DNA of 64,000 nucleotides. It comes from Salinigranum halophilum (GTDB lineage: Archaea; Halobacteriota; Halobacteria; Halobacteriales; Haloferacaceae). Within the stretch, counting starts at the first letter, position 1, and every line of letters begins with the position of its first letter. Under the pieces are notes generated by a model. The model made no database searches. It had not been told where the DNA came from and worked only from the letters and a program-made list of their open reading frames with translations. Positions 34,882 through 43,946 of this stretch are shown in pieces. Location of the stretch: contig NZ_SSNL01000006.1 in NCBI RefSeq assembly GCF_007004735.1, forward strand, positions 62,001 to 126,000, given 5' to 3'. The position numbers were made by a program, and so were the translations under genes.

Positions 34882-36204
34882 TCACTTTGCAGACTGTGGC
34901 CCGAGATACCCCCACGCCTGTAGCCGGTCGCCGTCGCCGTCGATCCATCGCTCACCGATGTCGTCTCGGTAGTAGAGGTTCGGGATGACGATGTTGTCCA
35001 CGCGCTCGTAGGCCTGTCGGCGGGCGTTCTGCATCGTGTCTCCCTTCCCGGTGACGACGAGCGGCATGCCGCTCTCACCAGCGACCCGCCACTGTCCATC
35101 GACCTTCTTGGTGTCCTCTAAATGGATTCCGTCGCGGCTCTCGGTGTCGAAGACGACCGCCGCGTTTCGAGAACTCTCGTCGTACGTCTTCTCGTCGTCG
35201 AACGGGAAGGGCGGCAAGACGACGCGGACCCCGATCTGATAGCCGTTGTGGACCTCCAGTTCGGGGTCGTTGCCGTGGGCGAGGTCGAAGAAGAACTGCC
35301 CGGTCGGCGATTCGAACGACTCCTCCTGGAGGGCGATGGTCGGATAGCCGAATCTCGGGGTGAACTCTAGCGGGTAGATGCCGGTCTCGTTGACGATGCA
35401 GTTGATGTCGATACTCCCGACGTACCCTTCCGCCGCGAGCCACTCTTCGAGCCTCCCGAACGTCTCCTCGAACAGTCTGTTCCGCCCGCCCCAGAACATC
35501 GACGTCCCCATCTCACCGGTCGAGGGGCCGATGTTGCCCGGGAAGAGTCTCTTATGCTCGAAGTTGAAGTTGACCTGGTCGATGAACCGCTCACCGTTGA
35601 AGAACCCACAGATGGCGATTTCTACCCCCTCGACCTTCCGCTGGAGTTGGAAGCCCTTCATGCGGTGGCCCCACGCTTTCTTGTAGGCACGGAGGACGTC
35701 GACGACGTCGCTACCGTCGTCCTCGTTGCCGACGTAGAGGAGTCGCTTGACGTTCTGGACCTCCCCGAGCGGTTTGATTACGTACGGTGCGGGGTTCTCC
35801 TGGACGTGCTGGATACCGGCGTCGAACTCGGAGAAGACGTGGTGCTCGATAGTGTTGACCCCGTGGGCTTCGAGAATCTCCATCGCGTAGCCGCGGTCCT
35901 CTTCGAGGCGGTCGGTGTTCGGCGTGCCACCGACGACGGCCTTCCCTTGCTCACGGAGCTCGTTCGCGAGTTGGCCTGTCCCGATATCCGAGCCGACCCA
36001 GATGTCGTCGAAGACGATGACGTCGGCCCACTCGACGTCTGCCTCCCAGTCGTCGGTCTTCGGGACGAACCCATCGCCGATTTCTGTGTCCGATTCGGCT
36101 TCGATGTAGTACTTCACGTCGTGGCCTTCTCGATGAACTTGCCACGCGAGGTCGGTGATCAGTGCCGAGTCGGCCGAGACGAACAGGAAGTGTTTCGAGT
36201 CCAT
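34882..36204 (-). CDS. ATP-grasp protein related to phosphoribosylamine-glycine ligase (PurD-like)
   Basis: This 440-residue protein from the ATG at 36204 (MDSKHFLFVSADSAL) has the GARS-type order: an N-terminal Rossmann-like part (1-110), the ATP-grasp lid with PYVIKPLGEVQNVKRLLYVG near 145, and the C-terminal catalytic core EFTPRFGYPTIALQEESFESPTGQFFFDLAHG near 285. A glycine-rich GPSTGEMGTSMFWGG loop lies near 234. It lacks the exact PurD signatures, so carboxylate-amine ligation is likely but the substrates are open. The gene is divergent from the GH15 gene with a 146-bp gap. Confidence 0.75.
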   Translation of the reverse strand: MDSKHFLFVSADSALITDLAWQVHREGHDVKYYIEAESDTEIGDGFVPKTDDWEADVEWADVIVFDDIWVGSDIGTGQLANELREQGKAVVGGTPNTDRLEEDRGYAMEILEAHGVNTIEHHVFSEFDAGIQHVQENPAPYVIKPLGEVQNVKRLLYVGNEDDGSDVVDVLRAYKKAWGHRMKGFQLQRKVEGVEIAICGFFNGERFIDQVNFNFEHKRLFPGNIGPSTGEMGTSMFWGGRNRLFEETFGRLEEWLAAEGYVGSIDINCIVNETGIYPLEFTPRFGYPTIALQEESFESPTGQFFFDLAHGNDPELEVHNGYQIGVRVVLPPFPFDDEKTYDESSRNAAVVFDTESRDGIHLEDTKKVDGQWRVAGESGMPLVVTGKGDTMQNARRQAYERVDNIVIPNLYYRDDIGERWIDGDGDRLQAWGYLGPQSAK

Positions 36205-36350
36205 ACCGCCCCGACGAGCGCCGCCGGTATTAAACACGTCAGTGCCCCGTCTAATTCTACTCCACGAGGAGGGCACGAGGAGTGGGAGGACCGCGAGGGC
36301 CGCGAGCCGACGCGAACGGTTATGACACTCACCAGTGTCAACCACCGGTA

Positions 36351-38402
36351 ATGAGTGAAGACCGGGAAGCCGCCCTCCAGCCGAGCGACAAGGACGCCAT
36401 CGTCAGCGCCCCACTCGGCAACGGGACCGAGGTGCTCGCAACAGTCAACAAGTACCCCGGCGTCGGGCGTCTCGGCTGGAACGGGGCCCTCATCGAGGAC
36501 ACCTCGGCGTTCCGACTCGACGTCGAGCAGTTCTACGATATGCACACGCTGCTGTGGGACGAGGCGGTGGGACAGACGCTCGACGTCCGCAACGACGCCG
36601 TCGGGAGTTCGGTCGAGTACCGCTCCAGCCGCGTCCCGGAGATCAGTCTCCACAACGCGTTCGAGTTCCGGGACGGGACCACCGCGGACCTCGACCAAGA
36701 CGTCCTCGTGAGCGTCGATACGGCCGCGCTCTTCGTGCGGAGTCGCGCGCAGTTCGCCGCGCCGTCGACGCGAACCATCTACACGCTGTTCGGTCTCGGC
36801 ATCCACGACGGCTCGGGGAGCGACGACGTCGACGAGGCGTACGTCGTCCACGAGCACGGCTACGACTTCGTCGTCGCCCACGATTCGGGTCGCTATCTCG
36901 CCATCGCCCAGCGCCGACCCGCGACGGGACAGACGACGTTCGACGGCTGCCGCGTCGGGCGACAGGGCGTCCCCCGAGGGCCCGAAAAGAGCGCCTGGCG
37001 CGACATCTACGTGGAGAACGACGGGTTCGTCGACGACAACGACCACCTCCGTGGGAAGGTCGACGTCGGCTTCGGCCTGTTCGTCGACGACGCCACCGAC
37101 GTGACCTGGGTCACCGCCGTCGGGTTCGGTGAGGACGAACTCACCGCCGTCGAGAACGCGCTCGAGACGCTGTGGAACGGCTATCGCGCGGAGCAGTCGA
37201 TGTTCGCCGCCGTCTGGGAGAGCTGGCACGAGAACTGCTCGGGCTGTCCGGTCGATGACGGGTTCGCCACCGAGACGTACGAGCTGTCGCTGACGAGCAT
37301 GAAGTGCGCACAGGACCGCCGCGGCGGCATCGTCGCCGGGGCGTTCAAACCACAGCAGTTCGCCTACCGGTTCGTCTGGCCGCGCGACCTCGTCGTCGTC
37401 ATCCAGGCGTTCCTCTCTGCTGGTGCCCACGTCGAAGCACGGGAGGCGCTCGACTGGCTCTATCACGCCCAGATCACCGACGAGGTGACCGACAGCCGCG
37501 GCATCGACCGCTACGGGACGTGGTGGCAGAACTACTACGCGGACTGGGAGCCACACTGGCGGGCGCTCCAACTCGACCAGGTCGGCGGCCCCATCTACGC
37601 CCACTGGCTCTGCTGGCGCGAGACCGGCGACGACTCGCTCCTCGACGCCTACTACTCGATGAGTCGGCGCGCCGCGGACTTCCTCCTCGGGTGGGACGAC
37701 GGCGGCTTCCCGAGACGACACCAAGACCCCTGGGAGGAGATCTGGGGGTACACCACCGAGGGCAGTGCGGCCGCCATCGCTGGCCTCCGCTCGATGGCCG
37801 AGTTGGCTGTGGCGAGGGGCGAACCCGAGTACGCAGCCGAGTGCCACGCCGTGGCCGACACCTGGGCGGGGAGCTTCGACGCCCGCTGTTTCCGGCGTGA
37901 CGGCCTCCTGGGTGACCACTACGTGACGGCCACCGACCCCGAGTGGGAGGACCACCCCCCTGCCGACGAACGCCCGGACGCCGCGGCGTTCATGGCGTAC
38001 TGGCCGTGGAACGTCGTCGCCGCCGACAGCGACGCGATGCGTTCGACCGTCGCCCACGCCGACGACCCCGCCTGGAGCGCCGACGGAACCCCCTGCGTCG
38101 GCCGGTATCCCGGGGACGACTACACGCCGACCGGAACGGCCGAAGACGGCGGCTGGCCGCTCTGCGAGGCGTACGCCGACGTCGTGCGCTGGCAGGGCGG
38201 CGTCGACGCGGACGCGGTCGCAGACCACCTCTTCGCGCACAGCCAGGCGTGGCGGACGGCCGCCGGCCTCCTCCCCGAACGTGTCGACGGTGACGGCCAG
38301 GTCCGCTGGAACTCGAACTTACAGTGGAGTCAGGCGATGTACGTCCTCCTCGTCGAGAGCGACGCTCGTGGGGAGCCGTTCGGGTTCGCCCCCGAGGGGT
38401 GA
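36351..38402 (+). CDS. Glycoside hydrolase family 15 protein (glucoamylase/glucodextranase/trehalase-like)
   Basis: This 683-residue protein has an N-terminal beta-sandwich domain (about 1-290) and an alpha/alpha-barrel. AGAFKPQQFAYRFVWPRDLVVVIQAFLSAG near residue 330, TWWQNYYADWEP near 390, the general acid region DPWEEIWGYTTEGS (Glu462/463) and the base region LLPERV (Glu643) are all present. There is no signal peptide, which points to cytoplasmic glycogen, maltodextrin or trehalose turnover rather than starch digestion. Family GH15 includes inverting exo-glucosidases and archaeal trehalases. The exact substrate is uncertain. Confidence 0.85.
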   Translation: MSEDREAALQPSDKDAIVSAPLGNGTEVLATVNKYPGVGRLGWNGALIEDTSAFRLDVEQFYDMHTLLWDEAVGQTLDVRNDAVGSSVEYRSSRVPEISLHNAFEFRDGTTADLDQDVLVSVDTAALFVRSRAQFAAPSTRTIYTLFGLGIHDGSGSDDVDEAYVVHEHGYDFVVAHDSGRYLAIAQRRPATGQTTFDGCRVGRQGVPRGPEKSAWRDIYVENDGFVDDNDHLRGKVDVGFGLFVDDATDVTWVTAVGFGEDELTAVENALETLWNGYRAEQSMFAAVWESWHENCSGCPVDDGFATETYELSLTSMKCAQDRRGGIVAGAFKPQQFAYRFVWPRDLVVVIQAFLSAGAHVEAREALDWLYHAQITDEVTDSRGIDRYGTWWQNYYADWEPHWRALQLDQVGGPIYAHWLCWRETGDDSLLDAYYSMSRRAADFLLGWDDGGFPRRHQDPWEEIWGYTTEGSAAAIAGLRSMAELAVARGEPEYAAECHAVADTWAGSFDARCFRRDGLLGDHYVTATDPEWEDHPPADERPDAAAFMAYWPWNVVAADSDAMRSTVAHADDPAWSADGTPCVGRYPGDDYTPTGTAEDGGWPLCEAYADVVRWQGGVDADAVADHLFAHSQAWRTAAGLLPERVDGDGQVRWNSNLQWSQAMYVLLVESDARGEPFGFAPEG

Positions 38403-38432
38403 GCTCGGGCCGACGGCGGGCGCGGCGGGCGG

Positions 38433-39479
38433 TTACAGCGCCGACGCCAGCGCGTCCATGGCGCGGTCGACCTTCTCGACCTCGGCGTTGGCACCCATGT
38501 GTCCCACGCGGAGGACGTCGTCGGCCAGGTCGGCGAGCCCCGTCGCGAGGACGACGTCGTGTTCGTCCGCGAGTGACCGCTGGAGGCGCTCGGCCTCGCC
38601 GGGGATGTGCAGCGCCGTCACCGTCGGGGCGCTCCGTTCGACGGCCGGGTAGAGGTCGATGCCCAGTTCCGCGGCGCGGTCGCGACAGTGAGCGGCGACC
38701 GTCTCGTGGCGGTCGTAGACGGCGTCGAGTCCCTCCTCCAGAAGCATCGACAGCGACTCGTCGAGCGCGGCGACGTTGGCCGCCAGATGCGTGTACGGAA
38801 AGCCCTCGCTCGTGTCCCGCCACGGGAGGAGGTTGGTGTAGAGCGACGCGGGGGCGCGGTCCGCGATGACCTCCCACGCGCGGTCGCTGACGGCGGCCGT
38901 CGTCAGTCCCGGCGGCGAACTGAACGCCTTCTGTGACGCGCCGAGGTTGATGTCGATGTGCTCGCTCGGGACGGGCGTCCCCCCCAGCGACGAGACGGCG
39001 TCGACGACCGTCAGCACGTCGTGGGCTGAGAGGAGCTCGAGGACCGGTTCAATGTCGTTGAGCGTCCCCGTCGGCGTCTCACAGTGGACCATCGTCGCGA
39101 GTTTGTACTCGCCGTCGGCGAGCGCCGCCTCGACTCCCTCGACGTCGACCGGGTCGGTGTACGCCGCGCCGACGAGCGTCGGGTCGCCGTCGTAGCTCTC
39201 GACGAAGTCGGCGAAGCCGTCGCCGTAGAGGCCGTTCGAGACACAGAGCACCTCGTCGCCGGGAGCGACGGTCGAGGCGATAGCGGCTTCGAGGCCGAGG
39301 ATGCCCTCACCCCCCATGACGACCACGTCGTCGTCGGTGTCGTAGACGGTCTGGAGTTTCTCACAGACCCCGTCGTAGAGGTCGAAGAAGGACTGTTCGA
39401 TGTCGGGGTTCGGCATCGGGTCGCTCATCCGGTCGCGGACCCGTGGCGGCACCGCCGTCGGGCCGGGAGTCAACTGCAT
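38433..39479 (-). CDS. Class V aminotransferase, alanine-glyoxylate/serine-pyruvate type
   Basis: This 348-residue PLP enzyme has MQLTPGPTAVPPRV at the start, typical for AGXT-like enzymes. The cofactor-binding GGEGILGLEAAIAS lies near residues 56-69, VHCETPTGTLNDI near 131, VVDAVSSLGG near 158 and the Schiff-base Lys184 in GASQKAFSSPPG. It would transfer the amino group of alanine or serine to glyoxylate or a similar keto acid, in the cytoplasm. It is divergent from the histidine kinase gene across the hairpin-bearing region. It could also be a purine-type ureidoglycine-glyoxylate aminotransferase. Confidence 0.85.
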   Translation of the reverse strand: MQLTPGPTAVPPRVRDRMSDPMPNPDIEQSFFDLYDGVCEKLQTVYDTDDDVVVMGGEGILGLEAAIASTVAPGDEVLCVSNGLYGDGFADFVESYDGDPTLVGAAYTDPVDVEGVEAALADGEYKLATMVHCETPTGTLNDIEPVLELLSAHDVLTVVDAVSSLGGTPVPSEHIDINLGASQKAFSSPPGLTTAAVSDRAWEVIADRAPASLYTNLLPWRDTSEGFPYTHLAANVAALDESLSMLLEEGLDAVYDRHETVAAHCRDRAAELGIDLYPAVERSAPTVTALHIPGEAERLQRSLADEHDVVLATGLADLADDVLRVGHMGANAEVEKVDRAMDALASAL

Positions 39480-39646
39480 TGCCAGCGGCTACGGCGGACG
39501 GAATCTTAGTCGTACGGGCTTCGTCTTCGACAGCTGTCACGTTCCGCGTCGGCCGCGAGCGGCGGTCTGTCTGCGTGCGCGGTGGCGTCGAACCGCATCT
39601 ACTTATCAACATTTCGTCAGGGTTCGTTTCCTGCGCACAGTCCAGG

Positions 39647-39691
39647 TCGGGTGGTCGCGTCCGCCGGCGCTCACCGGACGCGACCACCCGA
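39647..39691. promoter_or_regulatory. Strong perfect stem-loop between divergent genes
   Basis: The arms TCGGGTGGTCGCGTCCG (39647-39663) and their exact complement (39675-39691) flank the 11-base loop CCGGCGCTCAC, giving a 17-bp perfect stem. It lies 62 bp before the histidine kinase ATG and 167 bp before the aminotransferase start. It could be a large operator or a structured leader element. It could also be a terminator-like insulator, although no T tract follows. Confidence 0.6.
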
Positions 39692-39752
39692 GCGTATTCA
39701 GCAGTGATAGCCGGGGGGTGATGTTTAACAGAGTCGACACGCACCGAGTGGT

Positions 39753-41186
39753 ATGACAGATCGGTCGGACGACGGTTCTTCGGGAGGCGGGCAGGTGGCC
39801 CTCGACCATCGGGCCTACATCGACAACGCTCCCGTCGGGGTGTTCGTCGTCGACGCGGCTGGCAGGTACGTCGACGTGAATCCCGAGGCCTGTCAGATGC
39901 TCGGCTACTCCCGCGACGAGTTGCTGTCGATGTCGATCGTGGATGTCACGGCAGCCGACGTCGAAGGTGACCCCTCGAGCGATGCGGCGTTCTTTCGGGT
40001 GACGCACGACGGACGCGCCAGAGAACAGGTCTCGCTCGTCCATCGCGACGGCCACGTGGTCGAGGTGATCCTCGACGCCGTCGCGCTCCAGAACGACCAC
40101 TACCTGGCGTACTGTCAGGACATCACCGAACGCAAGGCGTACGAACGCGAACTGCAGACGCAGCAGCGAAAGTACGCCACGCTCGTCGAGCAGAGTCACG
40201 ACGGGGTCGTCATCATCACCGACGGGAGGTTCGCCTACGTCAACCGGCAGGTCGAACAGCTCACGGGGCGGAGCGCCGCGGACCTGGTCGGCACGCCGTT
40301 CCAGACGGTCGCCGCACCCCATCAGCAGGACCGACTGCTCGACAGATATCGGGCGCGGATACGGGGTGAGGACGTCGAGTCCCGGTACGACATCGATATC
40401 CGCCACCCGGACGGCGGCAGTCGAGCCGTCTCGGTGCAGGCGAGCACCATCGACTACCGCGGCGAGACGGCCGTCCTCGCCACGCTGCGCGATATTACGG
40501 AACGGAAGGCGTACGAGGAGATGGTCCGCGAGCAGAACGAGAAACTCCAGCTGTTCAACGAGATCGTCCGACACGACATCCGGAACGACATGAACGTCGT
40601 CCTCGGATACGCGGAACTGGTCGGCGAGACGATCACCGACCCCGACGCGCGTGCGAAGTTCGAGACGCTCGTCGAGCGCAGCGAACACGTCGTCGAACTG
40701 ACCGAGATCATCCGGGACCTGACCGACGTCATGTTGAACGAGCCCGACCAGGAGGCGCAGGTGGATCTGGTGACCGTCCTCGAGGACGTGATCACCGATG
40801 TGACCACCTCGACAGCCCTCGCCGTCGAGCCGTCCTGGGCGGAGACGCGCGTGATGGTCACGGCCGACGACTCGCTAGGTATCGTGTTCACGAACATCCT
40901 GACCAACGCGGTCAACCACAACGACACCGACCAGCCGCGTGCCGTCGTCTCACTCCAGCAGTCGGCGGAGGCAGTCACCGTCCGAATCGCCGACAACGGC
41001 CCCGGTATCGCCGACGACGAGAAAGAGCGTGTCTTCGGCCGAGGCGAGAAAGGACTGGACAGCCCCGGCACGGGCATCGGGCTGTATCTCGTCGAGCGAC
41101 TCGTCGACGGGTACGGCGGTGAGGTGTGGATCGAGGACAACGAGCCGACCGGCTCGGTGCTCAACGTGCGGTTGGCGACGGCCTGA
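39753..41186 (+). CDS. PAS-domain sensor histidine kinase
   Basis: This 477-residue protein carries two PAS domains (residues 20-130 and 140-258, each ending DITERKAYE), then a HisKA-type dimerisation helix with the phospho-acceptor His274 in NEIVRHDIRNDMN. An HATPase domain follows with N box NAVNHND near 388, G1 IADNGPGI near 410 and G2 GTGIGLYLVERLV near 435. No membrane segment is present, so it senses a cytoplasmic signal. No response regulator gene is adjacent; it is probably an orphan kinase working through a distant receiver protein. Confidence 0.9.
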   Translation: MTDRSDDGSSGGGQVALDHRAYIDNAPVGVFVVDAAGRYVDVNPEACQMLGYSRDELLSMSIVDVTAADVEGDPSSDAAFFRVTHDGRAREQVSLVHRDGHVVEVILDAVALQNDHYLAYCQDITERKAYERELQTQQRKYATLVEQSHDGVVIITDGRFAYVNRQVEQLTGRSAADLVGTPFQTVAAPHQQDRLLDRYRARIRGEDVESRYDIDIRHPDGGSRAVSVQASTIDYRGETAVLATLRDITERKAYEEMVREQNEKLQLFNEIVRHDIRNDMNVVLGYAELVGETITDPDARAKFETLVERSEHVVELTEIIRDLTDVMLNEPDQEAQVDLVTVLEDVITDVTTSTALAVEPSWAETRVMVTADDSLGIVFTNILTNAVNHNDTDQPRAVVSLQQSAEAVTVRIADNGPGIADDEKERVFGRGEKGLDSPGTGIGLYLVERLVDGYGGEVWIEDNEPTGSVLNVRLATA

Positions 41187-41296
41187 CCGGGCAGTGGCGG
41201 ACGTGAGCGGTGGCCGAACGACTCGGCGGGTCGGTTCGTCCCGCCGACTCGTCGGCTCCGCTCACCGAGTCCTCGTGGACGAGTCCGTGCGAGGGG

Positions 41297-41575
41297 TCAC
41301 TCCCGAATCGACAACTCCCCCTCCGCAGCCGTCGTGGCCTGACGCCACCACACGAGCTCGAACTCGATGCTCTGTTTCGCCTCCGTGTCACCCTCCGACC
41401 AGTCGGACTCCCCTTCGAGTTTGAACGTCACCGGGTCGGACGGATCCAACAGGACCTCGGTGCCGCCGAGTTCGAGCGTCATCTCACCGCCGCCGTCGAG
41501 TTGGTCGGCCAGTCCGCGGAGGTAGTCGGCGATTTCGCTTCGACTCATCTGTGCTTCCGTCTCGAGTTCTCCCAT
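41297..41575 (-). CDS. Amphi-Trp domain protein
   Basis: This 92-residue protein has the haloarchaeal amphi-Trp pattern: EAQMSRSEIADYLRGLADQL near residues 7-26, MTLELGG, VTFKLEGESDW and KQSIEFELVWWRQ near 67-79. Function is unknown. It is a small, very acidic, single-domain protein. A T-rich upstream stretch around 41605-41630 may hold its promoter. Confidence 0.8.
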   Translation of the reverse strand: MGELETEAQMSRSEIADYLRGLADQLDGGGEMTLELGGTEVLLDPSDPVTFKLEGESDWSEGDTEAKQSIEFELVWWRQATTAAEGELSIRE

Positions 41576-41807
41576 ACGTCTCGTGAGAGGAACCCTGAAC
41601 TGAAATACGTATCAGTGAGTTTTCAACTATCGAGAACCGGTCGCTCGTCGTCAGCCCGGAGCGGTGTGGCTGGGCGAGAGGGGAGAAATCGGGGCGTCCC
41701 CGACGGTCGTTCGCCGCCGCGAACGGGCATCGGCGGAGTCGGGGCGGGCATCTGGGTGCACCGCGCCGGACGGGAAGACAGAAAAGCGGACCCACACAGG
41801 GTAGGGT

Positions 41808-42785
41808 ATGAGCAAACTCTCGCCCGCGGACCTCGAGCGGTACATCTTCTCGCGGACAGGGGCGGACAACGACGACCTGCTCGTCGGTGCCGGCTACGGC
41901 GAGGACGCCGCCGCCGTCGCCATCGACGGGTCGACGATGGTCGTCAACACCGACCCCATCTCGCTCGCCGCCGAACGCATCGGCACGCTCGGCGTCGCTA
42001 TCGCGAGCAACGACGTCGCCGCGTGCGGTGGCGTCCCCGAGTGGCTGGTGTGCACCATCCTGCTCCCCGAACCGGACGTCGAACTGCTCGACGACATCAC
42101 CGCACAACTCGACGCCGAGGCCAGACGGCTGGGCATCACCATCATCGGCGGCCACACCGAGACGGTCGTCGGTCTCTCTCAGCCGCTCTTATCGCTCACC
42201 TGTCTGGGTGAGACCGACCGGTACGTCCCGACGTCGGGTGCGGCGCCCGGCGACGCGGTGCTCTGCACGAAGGCGGCGGGCATCGAGGCGACCGCCGTCC
42301 TCGCGACCGATTTCCGTGCCGAACTCGACGAGGCCGGTGTCGACACCGACACCGTCGACCGCGCCGTCGCGTTCTTCGACGACATCAGCGTCCTGCCCGA
42401 GGCGGCCGTGCTCGCACCCGCCGCAACCGCGATGCACGACCCGACCGAGGGGGGCGTCCTCAACGGGCTCGTCGAACTCGCCTGTGCCTCTGCCGTCCAC
42501 GTCGGCGTCGACGTCGACGCCGTCCCGGTCCGGTCCGAGACGCGGACACTCTGTGCCGCGATGGGCGTCGACCCGCTTCGGGTCCTCGGGTCGGGCGCAC
42601 TCCTCGCGACGGTGCCCGGCGACGAGGCCCAGTCGGCAGTGGCGGCACTCGGCGCGGAAGGGGTCGACGCGACGGTGGTCGCGACGGTCGAGGAGCCGAC
42701 GGACGCGGCCGGAGCCGGCGTTACCTACGACGGCCGACACTACACGGGCGGCGTCCGTGACGAGATGTACGACCTCTGGGAGTAA
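41808..42785 (+). CDS. AIR synthase-related protein (HypE/ThiL/PurM superfamily)
   Basis: This 325-residue protein has GYGEDAAAVAIDGSTMVVNTDP near residues 28-50 (glycine-rich ATP loop and metal-binding Asp), IASNDVAACGGVPEW near 64, IIGGHTETV near 111 and HDPTEGGVLNGLVELA near 209. The order is like HypE, but the C-terminal Pro-Arg-Ile-Cys tail needed for cyanide ligand formation is absent; the protein ends DEMYDLWE. HypE in the strict sense is therefore unlikely. It may be an ATP-dependent enzyme activating a carbonyl group. It abuts the replication origin. Confidence 0.78.
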   Translation: MSKLSPADLERYIFSRTGADNDDLLVGAGYGEDAAAVAIDGSTMVVNTDPISLAAERIGTLGVAIASNDVAACGGVPEWLVCTILLPEPDVELLDDITAQLDAEARRLGITIIGGHTETVVGLSQPLLSLTCLGETDRYVPTSGAAPGDAVLCTKAAGIEATAVLATDFRAELDEAGVDTDTVDRAVAFFDDISVLPEAAVLAPAATAMHDPTEGGVLNGLVELACASAVHVGVDVDAVPVRSETRTLCAAMGVDPLRVLGSGALLATVPGDEAQSAVAALGAEGVDATVVATVEEPTDAAGAGVTYDGRHYTGGVRDEMYDLWE

Positions 42786-42939
42786 GCAGGGAGCGAAGGA
42801 CGGTCGGATGAGAGTGCGGACAGGGGCGATCGCTCGACTGTGTTAACCAACAGAAACGGGTGAGCAGCGCGGTTTGTTGGTTAACATCGCCGGCGGTTGC
42901 AGCCCTGACAGCCCCCAGTGAGAGAAAAGCGAACACACA

Positions 42940-42962
42940 CACCCCTCGTCCAGAGTGTAAAC
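42940..42962 (-). repeat. Origin repeat box (ORB) 1, leftward
   Basis: Read on the minus strand it is GTTTACACTCTGGACGAGG followed by GGTG. It carries the G-string typical of ORBs and points opposite to boxes 2 to 6. Confidence 0.8.
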
Positions 42963-43165
42963 CGACGAGAGGGGGTGGGGGTGGTTCCACACGAAACGGG
43001 GGTCGAGGGTCGGTGAGCCGACACCACCATCGAGAACATCCCACGATTTCGGCGGGGAGAAGCCGTGAGGAGGGTGGAGGACGGCGGAGAACACGGAGCG
43101 GGAGGGAACAGAGGGCGAACACCCCGAGGTCGGTTTCCACACCGGCCAGACGAATACCGCCTTCG

Positions 43166-43275
43166 TCTATATTTCTAACTGAAATACACTTGGTGGGCTT
43201 TTCGCCTGTATAGTATAAGAATCATACGTTAAGTATACGTAAGATGATACAACTAGTCGAGTACACGTTCTATCC
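43166..43275. other. AT-rich candidate DNA unwinding element
   Basis: This is the most AT-rich stretch of the intergenic region, with TATAGTATAAGAATCATACG near 43209 and overlapping TACGT/ACGTA inverted motifs near 43225-43240. It lies between the oppositely oriented boxes 1 and 2, the place where origin melting is expected. Confidence 0.6.
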
Positions 43276-43377
43276 TGTACTAGTCCCCGGAATGAGGCCA
43301 CAATGGCACCGCCTTCGTGCGGTTTCGTCAGGTGACAGTCCAGTGGGGCCGACCACACCCCCCGACCCCTTCGGACT

Positions 43378-43400
43378 GTTACACTCTGGACGAGGGGTGT
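43378..43400 (+). repeat. Origin repeat box 2
   Basis: TTACACTCTGGACGAGGGG core with G-string, rightward. It is the first box to the right of the AT-rich tract. Confidence 0.8.
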
Positions 43401-43553
43401 GTGGGTCCGTTCGTCCATCGGTGCCCTCTCGCTCCACGGGCCCTCACCCCCGGTCGACCACCCGGAGCGTCACCGCCGACACCGTCCGTGACCGGAGAAC
43501 TGGTCAACGTAACCACATCGGCCCGAACGCGTCTCTGTGTGACCTCCACTGCC

Positions 43554-43577
43554 GTTTACACTCTGGACGAGGGGTGT
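43554..43577 (+). repeat. Origin repeat box 3
   Basis: Exact TTACACTCTGGACGAGGGG core, rightward. Confidence 0.8.
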
Positions 43578-43640
43578 CTGCCGGACGTCAGACGTTCGTT
43601 TCTCTGTTTGACTCTCGAATATTGATACGAGCGGACCGCT

Positions 43641-43663
43641 GTTACACTCTGGACGAGGGGTGT
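43641..43663 (+). repeat. Origin repeat box 4
   Basis: Exact core, rightward, 87 bp after box 3. Confidence 0.8.
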
Positions 43664-43741
43664 CCCTGGTCGACTTGCGGGTCCACCTCGGGGCCTCGGT
43701 CCTTCGCACTCACCGACACGAACGGCCGCTCGACTTCTCAC

Positions 43742-43765
43742 GTTTACACTCTGGACGAGGGGTGT
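43742..43765 (+). repeat. Origin repeat box 5
   Basis: Exact core, rightward, about 101 bp after box 4. Confidence 0.8.
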
Positions 43766-43884
43766 CCGACGCGCGCGGCGACGCGACTAGTGTGTCCCTC
43801 TCGACGTCGTATCACTCGGGACAGAGTCCGTTAGCACCTGTTCGATACACGCTCGAATACGCGTTACCGTCCAGCCAGCCGTCG

Positions 43885-43908
43885 ATTTACACTCTTGCCG
43901 AGGGGGGC
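43885..43908 (+). repeat. Origin repeat box 6 (variant), next to the orc1/cdc6 promoter
   Basis: The variant core TTACACTCTTGCCGAGGGG lies directly before the ATTATATA box at 43913-43920. Binding here would place the initiator on its own promoter and suggests autoregulation. Confidence 0.7.
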
Positions 43909-43912
43909 GAAT

Positions 43913-43920
43913 GATTATAT
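43913..43920 (+). promoter_or_regulatory. TATA box of orc1/cdc6
   Basis: The sequence ATTATATA lies 27 to 34 bp before the ATG at 43947. It supports that start over an upstream in-frame ATG at 43911, which would place the TATA box inside the coding region. Confidence 0.6.
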
Positions 43921-43946
43921 ACTGGGAGGACGCGTATGTGATACCG

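Larger units (their letters stand above)
42935..43946 (+). other. Replication origin region (oriC-type, orc1/cdc6-linked)
   Basis: This is about 1 kb of non-coding DNA upstream of orc1/cdc6. One origin repeat box (ORB) points left at 42940-42962, five point right between 43378 and 43908, and an AT-rich tract (43166-43275) lies between the opposed boxes. Inverted ORBs around an unwinding element next to the initiator gene is the standard haloarchaeal origin plan. No gene is present in this stretch. Confidence 0.85.

Noticed and set aside
36159-38240. A 693-codon open frame antisense to the GH15 gene
   Set aside because: It is a mirror of GC-biased third positions; its translation is repetitive in Arg, Val and Gly and has no family motif, while the sense strand has a full GH15 domain set.
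42940-43908. The repeated boxes as a possible CRISPR array
   Set aside because: The units are about 23 bp, unevenly spaced (roughly 90 to 180 bp), partly inverted and next to orc1/cdc6; they fit origin repeat boxes, and no cas genes are present.
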